The position numbers were made by a program, and so were the translations under genes. 64,000 nt of DNA from positions 682,001-746,000 of the forward strand of contig NZ_JAPDPF010000001.1 in assembly GCF_026283925.1 (NCBI RefSeq). Reading direction: 5' to 3'. The stretch comes from Dyella halodurans. Its GTDB lineage: Bacteria; Pseudomonadota; Gammaproteobacteria; Xanthomonadales; Rhodanobacteraceae. Positions 44,685 to 53,972 of the stretch are shown here, piece by piece. The stretch's first letter is position 1; each line of letters begins with the position of its first letter. The notes under the pieces were generated by a model. That model was not told where the DNA came from and did not search any database. It worked only from the letters and a program-made list of their open reading frames with translations.

Positions 44685-45173
44685 ATGCGAGCGGCGATGT
44701 TGTTAGCGGTGGGTCTGACCTTCGTTGCATCTGGCAGCGTTGAGGCAGCGGACGACGCAGCGGCCGTCAACGCGGCTGCCGAACAAGACATTCGCACCGC
44801 CCTGGCACACTGGACCGAGGCCGCCAATCGCGGCGACTGGAAAGCGGCGCTGGTGGTTTGGGCGCCCGATGTGATCGGTTGGCCAGCAAGCGGTCCCGAC
44901 GACACCTATCAGCGCGAAGCCGAGTTCGCCAAGCGGCCGCCGCAACCGCCGAAGACGACGTTTGGGCTGACCATCAACGAAGTCATCGTCGACGGTTCGC
45001 TCGCCGTCGTTCGCGACACCTGGACCGAGACGACAACGTCAGCGCGTGGTCCGGACAAGGTCGACACCTTTCGCAGTTATGAAGTCTGGCGTCGTCAACC
45101 CGATCAGAGCTGGAAGATCAGTCGCTGGATCGATGGACCGCCGATGCCGTTGCCGCCCGTCGCGCGGCCATGA
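44685..45173 (+). CDS. Exported NTF2-like/DUF4440 protein
   Basis: A 162-residue protein. The start ATG at 44685 follows GGAAGG, giving signal peptide MRAAMLLAVGLTFVASGSVE. The NTF2-fold core is visible: DIRTALAHWTEAANRGDWKA, VVWAPDVIGWPASGPDD, VIVDGSLAVVRDTWTETTT, and DQSWKISRWIDGPPMPLPP. Members bind small ligands or act as isomerase-like enzymes, but no catalytic set can be assigned. Convergent with the YegD gene, 16 bases apart. Confidence 0.78.
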   Translation: MRAAMLLAVGLTFVASGSVEAADDAAAVNAAAEQDIRTALAHWTEAANRGDWKAALVVWAPDVIGWPASGPDDTYQREAEFAKRPPQPPKTTFGLTINEVIVDGSLAVVRDTWTETTTSARGPDKVDTFRSYEVWRRQPDQSWKISRWIDGPPMPLPPVARP

Positions 45174-45189
45174 TGGGTGGCAGGGCGGA

Positions 45190-46578
45190 CTAGATTTCGC
45201 TCGCCGCCACCGCCAGGCCCGACACCACGCCCAGCGAGGGGTCGCCCTGGACCAGCGGTATCTCGGGAAAGGATGCTTCCACGCGCGCCTTGATCTGCGG
45301 TGAGCGGGAGGTGCCGCCGGTGAGGAAGACGCTGGCAGGCAGGGCGTCCAGATCGCCGCGTACGGTCGCCAGTGTGCGCTCGAGCTGGTTGAGGAAGGAC
45401 TCGATGGCGGTGTTGAAATCCTCGCTGCTCGCTTCCACCGCCAGGCCCGGCTCGATGAAGTCCAGCTCGGCGCGGTAATGCGGCGAGCCGCTCAGGGTGA
45501 TCTTGGTGCGCTCGGCCACCTGGTTGAGGCGGGTGGTGGCGCCAAGTTCCTGCAAGGCGCGCAGGCGTGCGCCATAGGGCGCGGGCACCAGGCGATAGTT
45601 CTGTTTGCGGAACTCGCGCTGCTTGGGCAGGTTGTGCACGCTGGCCGCTTCCACGAACTGGTGCTGCGGCACGCGTATGGTGTCCTTGCCCAGCAGCGGC
45701 ATGAAACTGTGCAGGCTGACGCTCACGTCCAGGTCGGTACCGCCCTTGGGCAGGCCCCAGCTGCGCGCGATATTCGGTGCCACGCCGCCGCCGAGCTCCG
45801 CATGCGCCACGTCGGTGGTGCCACCGCCGATATCCACGATCAGCGCATGCTGCCGCGCCTCGAGGCTCTTGTGGTAATGCATGGCTGCGGCGGCGGGCTC
45901 TTCCAGGAAGATCACATGGTCGAAGCCGGCCACCGCGGCCGCCTCGCGCAGGATCTCGATTGCCTGCTCCGAGCCTTGCGCCCCCATCGAGCTGCGAAAC
46001 TCCACTGGTCGCCCGATCACGGCGCCGCGCACCGGCACGCCAAACTGCTTGCTGGCGGTCAGGCGGATGTGTTCCAGGATATGCGTGGCGATATGCACGA
46101 TCACCTTGCGTACTTGCGGGTCCAGGCGATAGCCGAACATCGACTTGGGTGACTCGATCAGGTTGCCGCCACCGCTGTCGAGATAACCTTCCACCGCATC
46201 CTCGCCAAACAGCGCATGCTGGAAGCTGGCGACCGAGGCCGTGGCCTCGCGCGTCTGGTCCTCCATCCACTGCCGGCGCACCACGCGCAGGGCCTCGTGG
46301 CGCAGCTCGTCCTCGCTGCGCGACACCGGCGCCTGTCCTCGTGCCGCTGCCGCAGCGGCCTGCTGGCGCTGCTGGGTACGGGCCAGGCGCAGCTGGGCCT
46401 CAAGCTGGGCTTCCAGCTCTGGCGTCAGCGCGAAGTCATTGGGATCCGGCACCAATTCGGGAAAGAACACGGCCGTGCGGAACTGCTCGGCCTCGCCAAA
46501 GCGGACCATGCACAACTTGCCGTTGATGATGGCCGCGGCGGCCGAATAGCTGGTGCCGAAGTCGATACCGATATACAT
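45190..46578 (-). CDS. yegD: Hsp70-family protein, YegD type
   Basis: A 462-residue actin-fold ATPase. Phosphate-1 MYIGIDFGTSYSAAAAIING, connect/phosphate-2 HALIVDIGGGTTDVAHAELG, adenosine motif VFLTGGTSRSPQIKARVEAS are clear. It lacks the substrate-binding domain of DnaK, and an Ala/Gln-rich insertion (RQQAAAAAARGQAPVS) is present at about residues 71-90. YegD-like proteins have no assigned client or co-chaperone. It sits alone between SnoaL-like and PoxB genes. Confidence 0.86.
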   Translation of the reverse strand: MYIGIDFGTSYSAAAAIINGKLCMVRFGEAEQFRTAVFFPELVPDPNDFALTPELEAQLEAQLRLARTQQRQQAAAAAARGQAPVSRSEDELRHEALRVVRRQWMEDQTREATASVASFQHALFGEDAVEGYLDSGGGNLIESPKSMFGYRLDPQVRKVIVHIATHILEHIRLTASKQFGVPVRGAVIGRPVEFRSSMGAQGSEQAIEILREAAAVAGFDHVIFLEEPAAAAMHYHKSLEARQHALIVDIGGGTTDVAHAELGGGVAPNIARSWGLPKGGTDLDVSVSLHSFMPLLGKDTIRVPQHQFVEAASVHNLPKQREFRKQNYRLVPAPYGARLRALQELGATTRLNQVAERTKITLSGSPHYRAELDFIEPGLAVEASSEDFNTAIESFLNQLERTLATVRGDLDALPASVFLTGGTSRSPQIKARVEASFPEIPLVQGDPSLGVVSGLAVAASEI

Positions 46579-46672
46579 GAGGTCACGAGGTTGCGGGGTG
46601 GCAACCTGACATTATGACGGCTGCGCGGGTATTTGCCCAAACCGAGCGGATTCGGCCCGTCTTCGCCGCCAT

Positions 46673-46699
46673 GGGGCCCGGGTGTGCACCCAGGGCCCC
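46673..46699 (-). terminator. GC hairpin after poxB
   Basis: Inverted repeat GGGGCCC...GGGCCCC with an inner GGTG/CACC extension, 23 bases after the poxB stop. It has no T run, so termination strength is uncertain. Confidence 0.5.
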
Positions 46700-46721
46700 G
46701 CGGCACGTGCTTGCGACGATC

Positions 46722-48431
46722 TCAGAGGTTCTCGCGAATCATTTCCACGACGTCCGCGCCGCGTCCTTGAAGAATGGCGCGCGTGGAATACAAGGCCATG
46801 CCCATGACTGCCTTGGGCTCGATGAACGGCGGCTTGAACAACTCGAGCGGATTGACCACGACGTTGAGCAGGGCCGGCCCGGGCTGGGCGAGCCACTCGT
46901 CGATGGCCGCTTCCAGTTCCGAAGCCTTGCTGACCGTCTTGCCCCAAAGGCCGATGGCCTGGGCGACTTTGCCGAAGTCGGGATTCTTCATGCGCGTAAA
47001 CGTGTCGAGCATGCCTTCCGACATCTGTTCGATTTCGACAAAGCCCAGCTTGCTGTTGTCGTAGACGCAAATCTTGACCGGGATCTCTTCCTGGATCGTC
47101 GTCAGCAATTCACCAAACAGCATCGACAAACCACCGTCGCCGCAGAGCGCGATGACCTGGCGCTGCGGCGCCGCCTTCTTCAGTCCAAGCGAGCCGGCCA
47201 GTGCAGTTGCCATGGTGCCGTGCAGGAGGCTGCCAAATACGCGGCGCTTGCCCCTGGTGTCGATGCAGCGCGTCGCCCAGAAAATCGGCGTGCCATCGTC
47301 GCCGGTAAACAGCGCGTCGTCCGCCGCGCGCTCGCTGACCAGGGTGGTGAGGTACGACCCGGCGATGGTGTCGTTACGACCCGGCCCCACCTGTTTTTTC
47401 CAGGCCGCCATGAGTTCGTGGTAGCGATGCACATAGGTTTTCTGGAAGGTGTCATCGGTCTTTTGATGCAAAAGAGGCAGCAGGGAGAGCAGGGTGGGTT
47501 TGATATCGCCGACGGCACCTAATGCCACAGGATGACGCCGACCGAGATGGGTGGGATCGATGTCGATTTGAACAATGTCGGCCTTGTCGGGGTAGAACTG
47601 GCGCCAGGCGAAGTCGGCTCCCAGCAGGAGCAGGGTGTCACATTCCAGGACGGCCTTGTAGCCAGCCTCATTGCCGAGAATGCCGGTCATGCCGATGTTG
47701 TAGGGGTTGTCGTGCTCAAGAAAGCTCTTCGCTCGCGAGGTATGGGCGATGGGTGCCTTGAGCCGTTCCGCGACGGCGAGGATCTCGCTCAAGGCGTCTT
47801 CGCAACCGGACCCGCCATAGATGGCGATCTTTTCGCCGGCATTGAGGATCTTGGCGATACCCGCGAGTTCATTGTCGTTGGGGCGAATGGTCGGACGCGG
47901 GGAGTGGACGCGATACGGAAAGTCTTCATGAACTTCACCGTGCGAAATGTCGACGGGAACGATCAGCACGGCGACACCGCGCCTGGTGATGGCGGCCTGG
48001 CACGCCATGACGGCCTTCTTGCGGGCCTGCTCCGGGGTAAGAATCATCTCGCAGAAGACCGAGCACTCCTTGAATACGGACTGGAAATCCACCTCCTGGA
48101 TGAACTCGAAACCCATCTCGCCCATCAAGACCTGGCTGGCGATCAAGACCATGGGTGAGCGATTGCGATTGGACTCATACAGCCCATTGATGAAGTGCAA
48201 GCTCCCGGGACCGCAGCTTCCCGCGCAGGCAGTCAATTCACCGGTGAAAAGTGCCTCGGTGCCGGCGGCGATGGCGCCGGCTTCCTCATGACGGACATGC
48301 ACCCATTCGATCGAGCTCTTGTTGAGATATTCGGCGATCAGATTCAAGGTGTCGCCGACGATGCCGTAGCAACGTTTGACACCGGCTTGCTCGAGGACTT
48401 CAACGATGATTTCGGCGACTTTCTTGCTCAT
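46722..48431 (-). CDS. poxB: Pyruvate dehydrogenase (quinone) / pyruvate oxidase
   Basis: A 569-residue ThDP enzyme. Start MSKKVAEIIVEVLEQAGVKR and GIVGDTLN; ThDP glutamate in VRHEEAGAIAAGTEA, the FAD-binding middle domain (IYGGSGCEDALSEILAVAER, LLLLGADFAWRQFYPD) and the C-terminal diphosphate motif VIALCGDGGLSMLFGELLTT with YDNSKLGFVEIEQ. PoxB converts pyruvate to acetate and CO2 at the membrane, passing electrons to quinone, mostly in stationary phase or stress. The last residues (ADVVEMIRENL) correspond to the lipid-activated C-terminal segment. Other 2-oxo acid decarboxylases are less likely given full-length similarity. Confidence 0.92.
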   Translation of the reverse strand: MSKKVAEIIVEVLEQAGVKRCYGIVGDTLNLIAEYLNKSSIEWVHVRHEEAGAIAAGTEALFTGELTACAGSCGPGSLHFINGLYESNRNRSPMVLIASQVLMGEMGFEFIQEVDFQSVFKECSVFCEMILTPEQARKKAVMACQAAITRRGVAVLIVPVDISHGEVHEDFPYRVHSPRPTIRPNDNELAGIAKILNAGEKIAIYGGSGCEDALSEILAVAERLKAPIAHTSRAKSFLEHDNPYNIGMTGILGNEAGYKAVLECDTLLLLGADFAWRQFYPDKADIVQIDIDPTHLGRRHPVALGAVGDIKPTLLSLLPLLHQKTDDTFQKTYVHRYHELMAAWKKQVGPGRNDTIAGSYLTTLVSERAADDALFTGDDGTPIFWATRCIDTRGKRRVFGSLLHGTMATALAGSLGLKKAAPQRQVIALCGDGGLSMLFGELLTTIQEEIPVKICVYDNSKLGFVEIEQMSEGMLDTFTRMKNPDFGKVAQAIGLWGKTVSKASELEAAIDEWLAQPGPALLNVVVNPLELFKPPFIEPKAVMGMALYSTRAILQGRGADVVEMIRENL

Positions 48432-48495
48432 GGTTTGCTCCGCGCAATGACGTGTTGGAGTAGTCCCGAGGAGGTGCCGGCGGGCTCAAGGCGAG

Positions 48496-48525
48496 ACGGG
48501 GCCTGGCCTCATGGCCAGGCCCCGT
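48496..48525 (-). terminator. Perfect hairpin between OYE and poxB genes
   Basis: A 13-bp perfect stem ACGGGGCCTGGCC with four-base loop, about 105 bases downstream of the OYE stop and 65 upstream of poxB. The position is consistent with ending OYE transcription or with a poxB leader structure. Confidence 0.55.
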
Positions 48526-48629
48526 TGCGCTGCCGCGGAGACGCTACTCGTGCCGGCGTCGTCATTAGGTGGACAGTGAGCTCTGTCCCGAGATGGCGCT
48601 GAGCGGAACGCCTGCGCCGAGGCAGCCCA

Positions 48630-49718
48630 TCAGGCCGCGCGTGCCGGATAGTCGGTGTAACCCTTCGGCCCGGGGGTGTAGAGCGTTGCCATGTCGGCGA
48701 TATTCAGCGTCGCATTCGTCCGCATGCGCTCGACCAGATCCGGATTGGCGAGGAACGGACGTGCGAAAGCAATGAGATCGGCGTGGCCAGCCGCGAGCGC
48801 CTCTTCAGCGCTGGCACGGTCGAAGCCGCCTGCAAGAATGAACAAGCCCTGGAACGCAGCGCGCAACTGCAACTTGAACGCGGCAGGCACGGGCGGCGCG
48901 CCCATGTAGTTATCCATGGCCGAATGGTCCAACACATGGAGGTAGAGCAAGCCCAGTGTCGACAGTTCCCGGGTGAGCGTCAGGTATTGGGCCTCGACTT
49001 CCGGGAACGCGCCCGTGCTGTTGAACACGCCGTAAGGCGATAGCCGGATGCCGACGCGATGGGCACCAATCGCGGCGACGGTGGCGCGGGCGACCTCGAG
49101 GGCGAAGCGATTGCGAGCGTCGATGCTGCCACCGTAGGCGTCGCTGCGCTGATTCACATTGGCGTTCAGGAACTGCTCGACCAGATAGCCGTTGGCGGCA
49201 TGCAGCTCGACACCATCGAATCCCGCCTCGATGGCGAGTCGAGCGGACTGCGCGTATTCATCGACGGCATGGGCGATGTCGCTCGCGCTCATGGCGCGCG
49301 GCGCGCTGCGCGGTTGCATGCCCAGCGAGTCCGTGTGCATCTGTCCGGGGCTGGCCGCGGCCATCGGGCCGAGCACTTCCGCACCGGTAGGCAGGTTCGC
49401 CACATGGGACACGCGGCCGGTGTGCATCAGCTGCACGAAGATCTTGCCGCCTTTGGCGTGGACCGCCTCCGTGACGGCTTTCCACCCACGCACCTGCGCC
49501 TCATTGAAGAGGCCGGGAATGCGTGCGTAGCCCAGGCCGTTCGGCGATGGTGACGTGCCCTCGGTGACGATCAGGCCCGCCGAGGCACGCTGACCATAGT
49601 ATTCGGCCATCAACGCGCCAGGCGTGTTGGCAACGTCGGCGCGACTGCGCGTCATCGGCGCCATGACCACGCGATTGGCGAGCTCAAATGAGGTGGTCGT
49701 GAGAGATTCGAAAAGCAT
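48630..49718 (-). CDS. nemA: Old Yellow Enzyme, alkene/N-ethylmaleimide reductase
   Basis: A 362-residue FMN enzyme. N-terminal ELANRVVMAPMTRSRADVAN (Thr in MAPMTRSR contacts FMN), IFVQLMHTGRVSH, and substrate-binding ELHAANGYLVEQFLNANVNQ (His and Asn, proton-donor Tyr two residues on), C-terminal LIAFARPFLANPDLVERM. It reduces activated double bonds of unsaturated carbonyls, nitroesters or quinones with NAD(P)H. Neighbouring SDR and Ohr genes suggest electrophile detoxification. The SDR upstream ends 76 bases away on the same strand. Confidence 0.91.
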   Translation of the reverse strand: MLFESLTTTSFELANRVVMAPMTRSRADVANTPGALMAEYYGQRASAGLIVTEGTSPSPNGLGYARIPGLFNEAQVRGWKAVTEAVHAKGGKIFVQLMHTGRVSHVANLPTGAEVLGPMAAASPGQMHTDSLGMQPRSAPRAMSASDIAHAVDEYAQSARLAIEAGFDGVELHAANGYLVEQFLNANVNQRSDAYGGSIDARNRFALEVARATVAAIGAHRVGIRLSPYGVFNSTGAFPEVEAQYLTLTRELSTLGLLYLHVLDHSAMDNYMGAPPVPAAFKLQLRAAFQGLFILAGGFDRASAEEALAAGHADLIAFARPFLANPDLVERMRTNATLNIADMATLYTPGPKGYTDYPARAA

Positions 49719-49794
49719 GACGGCTCCTCAGCCAGTGCTGAATGTTCTAAAACCTGTGGTTGGCCGGGGCGGCCCCGGCCATCGGGTGCCGGCT

Positions 49795-50499
49795 TCAGGA
49801 GGTTTGCGGCAGATAGCTGGCTCTGGCTGCCGCCATGCCTTGCTTTACTTGCACCGTGCGTTCATCGGCCAGCACTTCATCCAGGCCTGCTTCGAGTCCA
49901 TCGAGCGCACGCTTGACGATCTCCTCGGCGCTGGACTTGGGCGCATCGAACGCACTCGCAAGATCGGTATCGACAAAGCCCATGTGCAGCGCCGTCACTT
50001 GCGTCTTCTGCGCCGCCAGTTCGATGCGCAAGGCATTGGTGAGCGACCACGCGGCCGACTTGCTCGCCGCATAGGCGGCCATCGAGCCGCTGTTGATCCA
50101 TGAGACGACCGACAACACATTGAGCAGGGCGCCGCCGCCGTTGGCCTTGAGCACCGGCGCAAAATCCTTGCTCATGCGCAACATCGAGAAAAAGTTGGTT
50201 TCGAAGATGCGTCGCGTGACGTCTTCGCTGTCCGCGGCAAGAAAGCCACCGAGCTGGGTGATGCCGGCGTTGTTGATCACCAGGGTGACATCCGAGGCCA
50301 GTGCCGCGGCGGCCGCCACGTCGGCCGGGTTGGTAACGTCGAGTTGCAGGGGCTGGACGCCCGGGAGCGTGATGGTTGCGGGGTCGCGTGCGCCGGCGTA
50401 GACCTTGCGGGCGCCGCGGGCGAGCAGCTCGCGGGTGAATGCCAGGCCGAGCCCGCGATTGGCTCCAGTGACAAGGACGGTGGCGTTCTTGATTTTCAT
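49795..50499 (-). CDS. Short-chain dehydrogenase (SDR)
   Basis: A 234-residue SDR. ATG 50499 has GGAG upstream (MKIKNATVLVTGANRGLGLA); the open frame extends another 91 codons without similarity. Motifs: TGANRGLGLA (NADP site), LDVTNPADV, NNAG in VINNAGITQLG, Ser in LSVVSWINS and YAASKSAAWSLTNAL. Substrate unknown. Located in the same orientation as the OYE gene; its upstream region carries the conserved 106-base element shared with two Ohr genes. Confidence 0.87.
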   Translation of the reverse strand: MKIKNATVLVTGANRGLGLAFTRELLARGARKVYAGARDPATITLPGVQPLQLDVTNPADVAAAAALASDVTLVINNAGITQLGGFLAADSEDVTRRIFETNFFSMLRMSKDFAPVLKANGGGALLNVLSVVSWINSGSMAAYAASKSAAWSLTNALRIELAAQKTQVTALHMGFVDTDLASAFDAPKSSAEEIVKRALDGLEAGLDEVLADERTVQVKQGMAAARASYLPQTS

Positions 50500-50528
50500 A
50501 AGAGACTCCAGGAGTGGGAAAGACTGCT

Positions 50529-50590
50529 TCACTTGATCTTGACGACGGCTTGGCCTTTCGCGCTGCCGGCTGCCAGATGAGCCGGGGCCC
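50529..50590 (-). pseudogene. Possible alcohol dehydrogenase C-terminal remnant
   Basis: In one minus frame the sequence reads GAPAHLAAGSAKGQAVVKIK then stop. This fits the C-terminal end of zinc-type quinone reductases/alcohol dehydrogenases (family form GHAxGKxVLxI). Nothing matching the N-terminal 300 residues remains. The similarity is short; treat as tentative. Confidence 0.3.
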
Positions 50591-50643
50591 CGCCTCGATG
50601 CGTTGTGTGTTGCCGAATGAAACGGTGCTTGCATGGGCATTCG

Positions 50644-50749
50644 GGATGGATGGGAAAAGTAGACCCTTCCAGGCCCATCCACTAGACAGCAATTTCGGGA
50701 GGCACCCTTCCACCGATGAAAGGGTGCGGCTGGACTTGAAGCCACGGCA
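50644..50749 (-). repeat. Conserved upstream element, SDR copy
   Basis: Aligns without gaps to 51613-51718 at about 70 percent identity, sharing GGATGGATGG, CACTAGAC, TTCGGGAGG and GAAGCCA blocks. It contains a CACCCTTCCA/TGAAAGGGTG hairpin (50703-50726) whose single mismatch is a G-U pair on the minus-strand RNA. It lies 145 bases upstream of the SDR start. The rest of 50750-51029 shows no gene. Confidence 0.65.
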
Positions 50750-51029
50750 TTTCTGTCGGCGGCGGCATGCACCGTGGCGACATCCGCCGCGCAAATCAGC
50801 TGTCCAGAGCAACGAACTGAAGCTCGTAGACCATGGTCAACACCGGCTTGGACACGGTCGACTGCATGTTCATCGCTCGCCGCAGCAGGGCGCCATTACC
50901 GCCGATCGCCATGATGTCGAGTGCGCGGTGGATGTCCTAGTCGCCGCTCGCGCTCAGGATCGCAGACCCTCAAGATGGCGTCGGTTTTGAGATAGACGAC
51001 AACCAGGTTCGATTAGCCGAGGTCGGCCG

Positions 51030-51068
51030 TGCGCCGGTTCGTCGCTGAGAGCACGACGAACCGGCGCA
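51030..51068 (-). terminator. Terminator hairpin of the first ohr gene
   Basis: A perfect 15-bp stem (TGCGCCGGTTCGTCG with its complement, nine-base loop) eight bases after the gene's stop. Homologous hairpins follow the other two ohr genes. Confidence 0.8.
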
Positions 51069-51076
51069 GCCTTGCT

Positions 51077-51523
51077 TCAGGCGGTAATGATGTCCATGGC
51101 AACTTCGATATTGCCCTTCACCGCCTGGGAGTACGGGCACATCTGGTGAGCCGAACGGGCGAGAGCTTCCGCAACCGCCTGGTCCAGGCCCGGCATGCGC
51201 ACGGTGAACTTGGCGCCAAGGAACCAGGCCGGGCCGTTCTCACCGATGTTGACCTGCACGTCGACCGTCGTGTCTTCCGGCAGCGTGACCTTCTTCATCG
51301 AAGCGGCGTGACCCAGGACGGTGATCCAGCAGGCCGACCAGGCGCCGGCGAACAGCTGTTCGGCGGTGGGATGCAGCTCGGCGGCGATGAACTCATAGCT
51401 CTTGCCACCCGCGGCCGACAACTTGATGTCGACCACGCCGTGCTCGCCACGCTGAAGGGCGGGGTCACGATTGACCTTGGTGTGGGTCAGGCCGGAGTAG
51501 CGAATCTTTTCGATCTTGTTCAT
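51077..51523 (-). CDS. ohr: Organic hydroperoxide resistance protein, paralogue 1
   Basis: A 148-residue Ohr/OsmC protein. The catalytic Cys pair is Cys65 (EQLFAGAWSACWITVL) and Cys129 (SAHQMCPYSQAVKGNIEV), with Arg in TKVNRDPALQRGEHG and Glu in TAEQLFA as in Ohr. It would reduce organic or lipid hydroperoxides using lipoyl-type or thiol donors. ACW in place of AACF marks a subgroup. The start MNKIEKIRYSGLTHTKVNRD is shared by the other two copies. Probably redox-controlled, but no OhrR-type operator is evident just upstream; instead it has the conserved element at 51613. Confidence 0.9.
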   Translation of the reverse strand: MNKIEKIRYSGLTHTKVNRDPALQRGEHGVVDIKLSAAGGKSYEFIAAELHPTAEQLFAGAWSACWITVLGHAASMKKVTLPEDTTVDVQVNIGENGPAWFLGAKFTVRMPGLDQAVAEALARSAHQMCPYSQAVKGNIEVAMDIITA

Positions 51524-51612
51524 GACTCATTCCTCACAGGGGATTTCTTGGGGGGATGCGTGAAGTGGTGGCCGGTCGCAACGGAGGGGAGTTGCTCTGT
51601 CATCGGGTAACC

Positions 51613-51718
51613 GGATGGATGGAGAGGCTAGAGCCTTTCAATTCAAGGCACTAGACGGCAAATTCGGGAGGGAGCCTCTCACTGGTGAGAGGCATGGGCC
51701 GACTCGAAGCCATGGCGG
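51613..51718 (-). repeat. Conserved upstream element, first ohr copy
   Basis: Begins 90 bases upstream of the ohr start. Contains the perfect palindrome GCCTCTCAC-TG-GTGAGAGGC (51674-51693). Ungapped similarity to 50644-50749 and, more weakly, to 55901-56005, always with the palindrome at offset about 61 from the GGATGGATG block. Confidence 0.65.
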
Positions 51719-52059
51719 TGCTGCTGACGGCGGGAGACGCGGACGGCCATTCCGCCGCCAGCCGGCCGTTGCGTTAGCTCCCGGCGACCGTCGATGGACG
51801 CGTGTCGGAATGGAAAGCAACTCAAGGTCCGCGTGGTGTGGCGGGGAGGGCGAAAACTGGTCCGAACCGATGCAGGGCGCGCTTGCATCGCCTCATGCCG
51901 GCAGATCATGGAAGACATCGAGGAAATCGAGCGAACGGCTGTCCGTGAATACCGCGCGCCGCAGTGAAGGTCAGAACAATTCGACGCGCGAGGCCACCTG
52001 ATGGCCGTCAGGTCACCTTCAACGACATCAGCGCCGCGTGCGCAAATCCACGCCGCAAG
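51719..52059. other. Intergenic, no gene seen
   Basis: Between the upstream element and the crotonase stop I see no frame with family signal, no clear hairpin and no repeat. Confidence 0.5.
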
Positions 52060-52902
52060 TCAGTGGGACGGCGTATCCGGGCCTTCGTCGTCTGCCCGTC
52101 CGAACACCGGGAGATACCGGCCGAAATTCAATTCGAAGTCGCTCAGGACACCGTAAGCCATGCCGCGGACTTTGACGCGTCGCGCCTGTGCGCTCGGTGA
52201 GGCGAGGGTGGTGAAGAACAAGTCGGTGCTCGACTGTAGTTCGGCAGCGGTCGGCGTTCCGAAACGATTGATCTGCGCCTTTGCCGCGGCCAGCGTTTCA
52301 CGGTCGAACGAGGCCACGCGCTGGACGAGCGCATCGACAAACGCGTCGAGGTCGTCATCGTCGAGCGCGCGGTTCACCCAGCCATAGCGTTCGGCAATAT
52401 CCGCGTGGAAATCGTCGCCGCTGAGCACGATCTCGAGTGCACGCGAGCGGCCGACCACGCGCGGGAGCCACTCCATCGCGCCGCCGCCAGGGACCAGGCC
52501 GACGCCCACTTCGGGATTGCCGAACAGGGCGTTTTGCCGGCTGGCGAAGCGCATGTCGCAGGCCAGCACGAACTCGTTGCCGATGCCGCGCGTGCGTCCG
52601 CGAATCTTGGCGATACTCACCACGGGTGCCGACGCAAGGCGTAGCACAAAGTCGCGCCATTGGCCCAGCACCGCCGGCCGTTCCGCGGCCTTGGCCACGT
52701 CGAGATGGGCAATGAAAAAATCGGGATTTGCTGACTGGAACACCACGGCCTTCACGGCGGAGTCCGCCTCCAGCTCGCTCATCAGCGTCCCCAATTCGTC
52801 GATCGTTGCGGGAACAAACATGTTGATTGGCGGGTTGCTGAAGGTGATCGTCCAGCGACCTGAATAGGTGCGGTCAATAGTGAATTGCGAAAGGTCAGAC
52901 AT
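52060..52902 (-). CDS. Enoyl-CoA hydratase/isomerase (crotonase) family
   Basis: A 280-residue crotonase-fold protein. Oxyanion-hole regions appear as DFFIAHLDVAKA and the loop IRGRTRGIGNEFVLACDMRF; ALFGNPEVGVGLVPGGGAME carries a position where catalytic Glu usually sits. The N-terminal strand GRWTITFSNPPINMFVPATI is typical. The exact activity (hydratase, isomerase or other) is not deducible. No operon partner is obvious; a VOC gene lies upstream on the same strand. Confidence 0.85.
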   Translation of the reverse strand: MSDLSQFTIDRTYSGRWTITFSNPPINMFVPATIDELGTLMSELEADSAVKAVVFQSANPDFFIAHLDVAKAAERPAVLGQWRDFVLRLASAPVVSIAKIRGRTRGIGNEFVLACDMRFASRQNALFGNPEVGVGLVPGGGAMEWLPRVVGRSRALEIVLSGDDFHADIAERYGWVNRALDDDDLDAFVDALVQRVASFDRETLAAAKAQINRFGTPTAAELQSSTDLFFTTLASPSAQARRVKVRGMAYGVLSDFELNFGRYLPVFGRADDEGPDTPSH

Positions 52903-53047
52903 GGCGTATTACCTATGACGATGCTGGGGCCAGGTTCGCGTTCAAGACGATCGCGGGAGCCGGCCGCCATGGTGTCGGGCACGCCAAGGAGGGCTGCGTC
53001 GCCACCCGTGCCCAGGATGGCGTCGGCGTAGGCATCCAACACGAGGA

Positions 53048-53725
53048 TCACAAGGGCAGGTCTAGTCCCGCCTGCTCGCGTATGAGGAACTCGGCATACC
53101 AGTCCGGCCAGTTCTCATCGCGTTGGCCGCCGGTGCGCTTCTCGTGCTCGCCGTGCGCTGCCTCCGCCCGACGCAGCGCCGCCGCGAGCTCCTTCGACGA
53201 GGTGAACGTGGTGACGTCGGTATCAACGCGTCCGGGCAGGCGATGGGTGATCTCCTGAAACAGCCAGCCATTGCCGTCCGGATCGTTGAACGAGGCGAAC
53301 GAGCGATAGCTTCGACGCTCGGGGTCCAGCCCGCCAACCCGGGCGCGCCCGAACAGATAGGGCTGGTCCGGGCCCGCATACGCACCACCGCCGTCGTGGA
53401 ACACGTCGCTGATCGCCACGCCGCGATCGACCAGTTCCTTGCGGGCAGCCTCGACGTCGGAGACGACCAGGTACAGGCCCTGCGCGGAACCAGGCGTGGC
53501 CGGGGTGACGTTCTTGCCGAAGATGACCGAGCAGCCGGAAGCGGGCGGCGTGAACTGGATAACGCGAAAGTAGCCATCGTCCGAGGCGAAGTCAGCATCC
53601 AGCCGCCATCCCAGGCCGCCGTAAAAGCGCTTGGCGCGATCGACGTCCGAAACAGGAATGACCACGATCTCGAGTTTCATGTCCAAGCCCCGCGCATGCG
53701 GGGTCTCGACGGCAGCGCTGCTCAT
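53048..53725 (-). CDS. VOC (glyoxalase/bleomycin resistance) family protein
   Basis: A 225-residue protein; ATG 53725 has a GGAGG site. A single vicinal-oxygen-chelate domain (about 15-150: LEIVVIPVSDVDRAKRFYGG, LYLVVSDVEAARKELVDRGV, FASFNDPDGNGWLFQEITHR) with metal-ligand candidates His/Glu and a charged C-terminal extension (AAALRRAEAAHGEHEKRTGG, ENWPDWYAEFLIREQ). The extension occurs in a recognisable VOC subgroup of unknown substrate. The short region 52903-53047 between this gene and the crotonase has no convincing coding content. Confidence 0.83.
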   Translation of the reverse strand: MSSAAVETPHARGLDMKLEIVVIPVSDVDRAKRFYGGLGWRLDADFASDDGYFRVIQFTPPASGCSVIFGKNVTPATPGSAQGLYLVVSDVEAARKELVDRGVAISDVFHDGGGAYAGPDQPYLFGRARVGGLDPERRSYRSFASFNDPDGNGWLFQEITHRLPGRVDTDVTTFTSSKELAAALRRAEAAHGEHEKRTGGQRDENWPDWYAEFLIREQAGLDLPL

Positions 53726-53972
53726 GTGAACCTCCGACGGCTTGGGCCGCATCGCGGCCATTGAGATTGACCACAAACAGGCTGGGTGCATGGCGCCTGG
53801 TGGTGAACCTAAACGGGCGGAGGGTAGCGTGAGCGAGATGACGCGGTCGTCGTCACACAGCGAAATCGGTGTTCGCTAATGGCATCCGAGTGACTTCAGA
53901 CGAAAGGTGCACGCGAACTTCGGCGACGACGCAAGGGGCGGCGCTCCCGCCGCCCCTCTCTCCGGCGTGTTA

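Noticed and set aside
50500-51029. Minus-strand reading NGALLRRAMNMQSTVSKPV as a gene remnant
   Set aside because: Interrupted by stops and not matched to any family I know; only the short alcohol-dehydrogenase-like tail was kept, at low confidence.
52900-53051. GTG-started 50-codon frame VILVLDAYADAILGTGGDAA
   Set aside because: Overlaps the VOC stop, no ribosome site, and no similarity I can recognise; perhaps a fragment, but unsupported.
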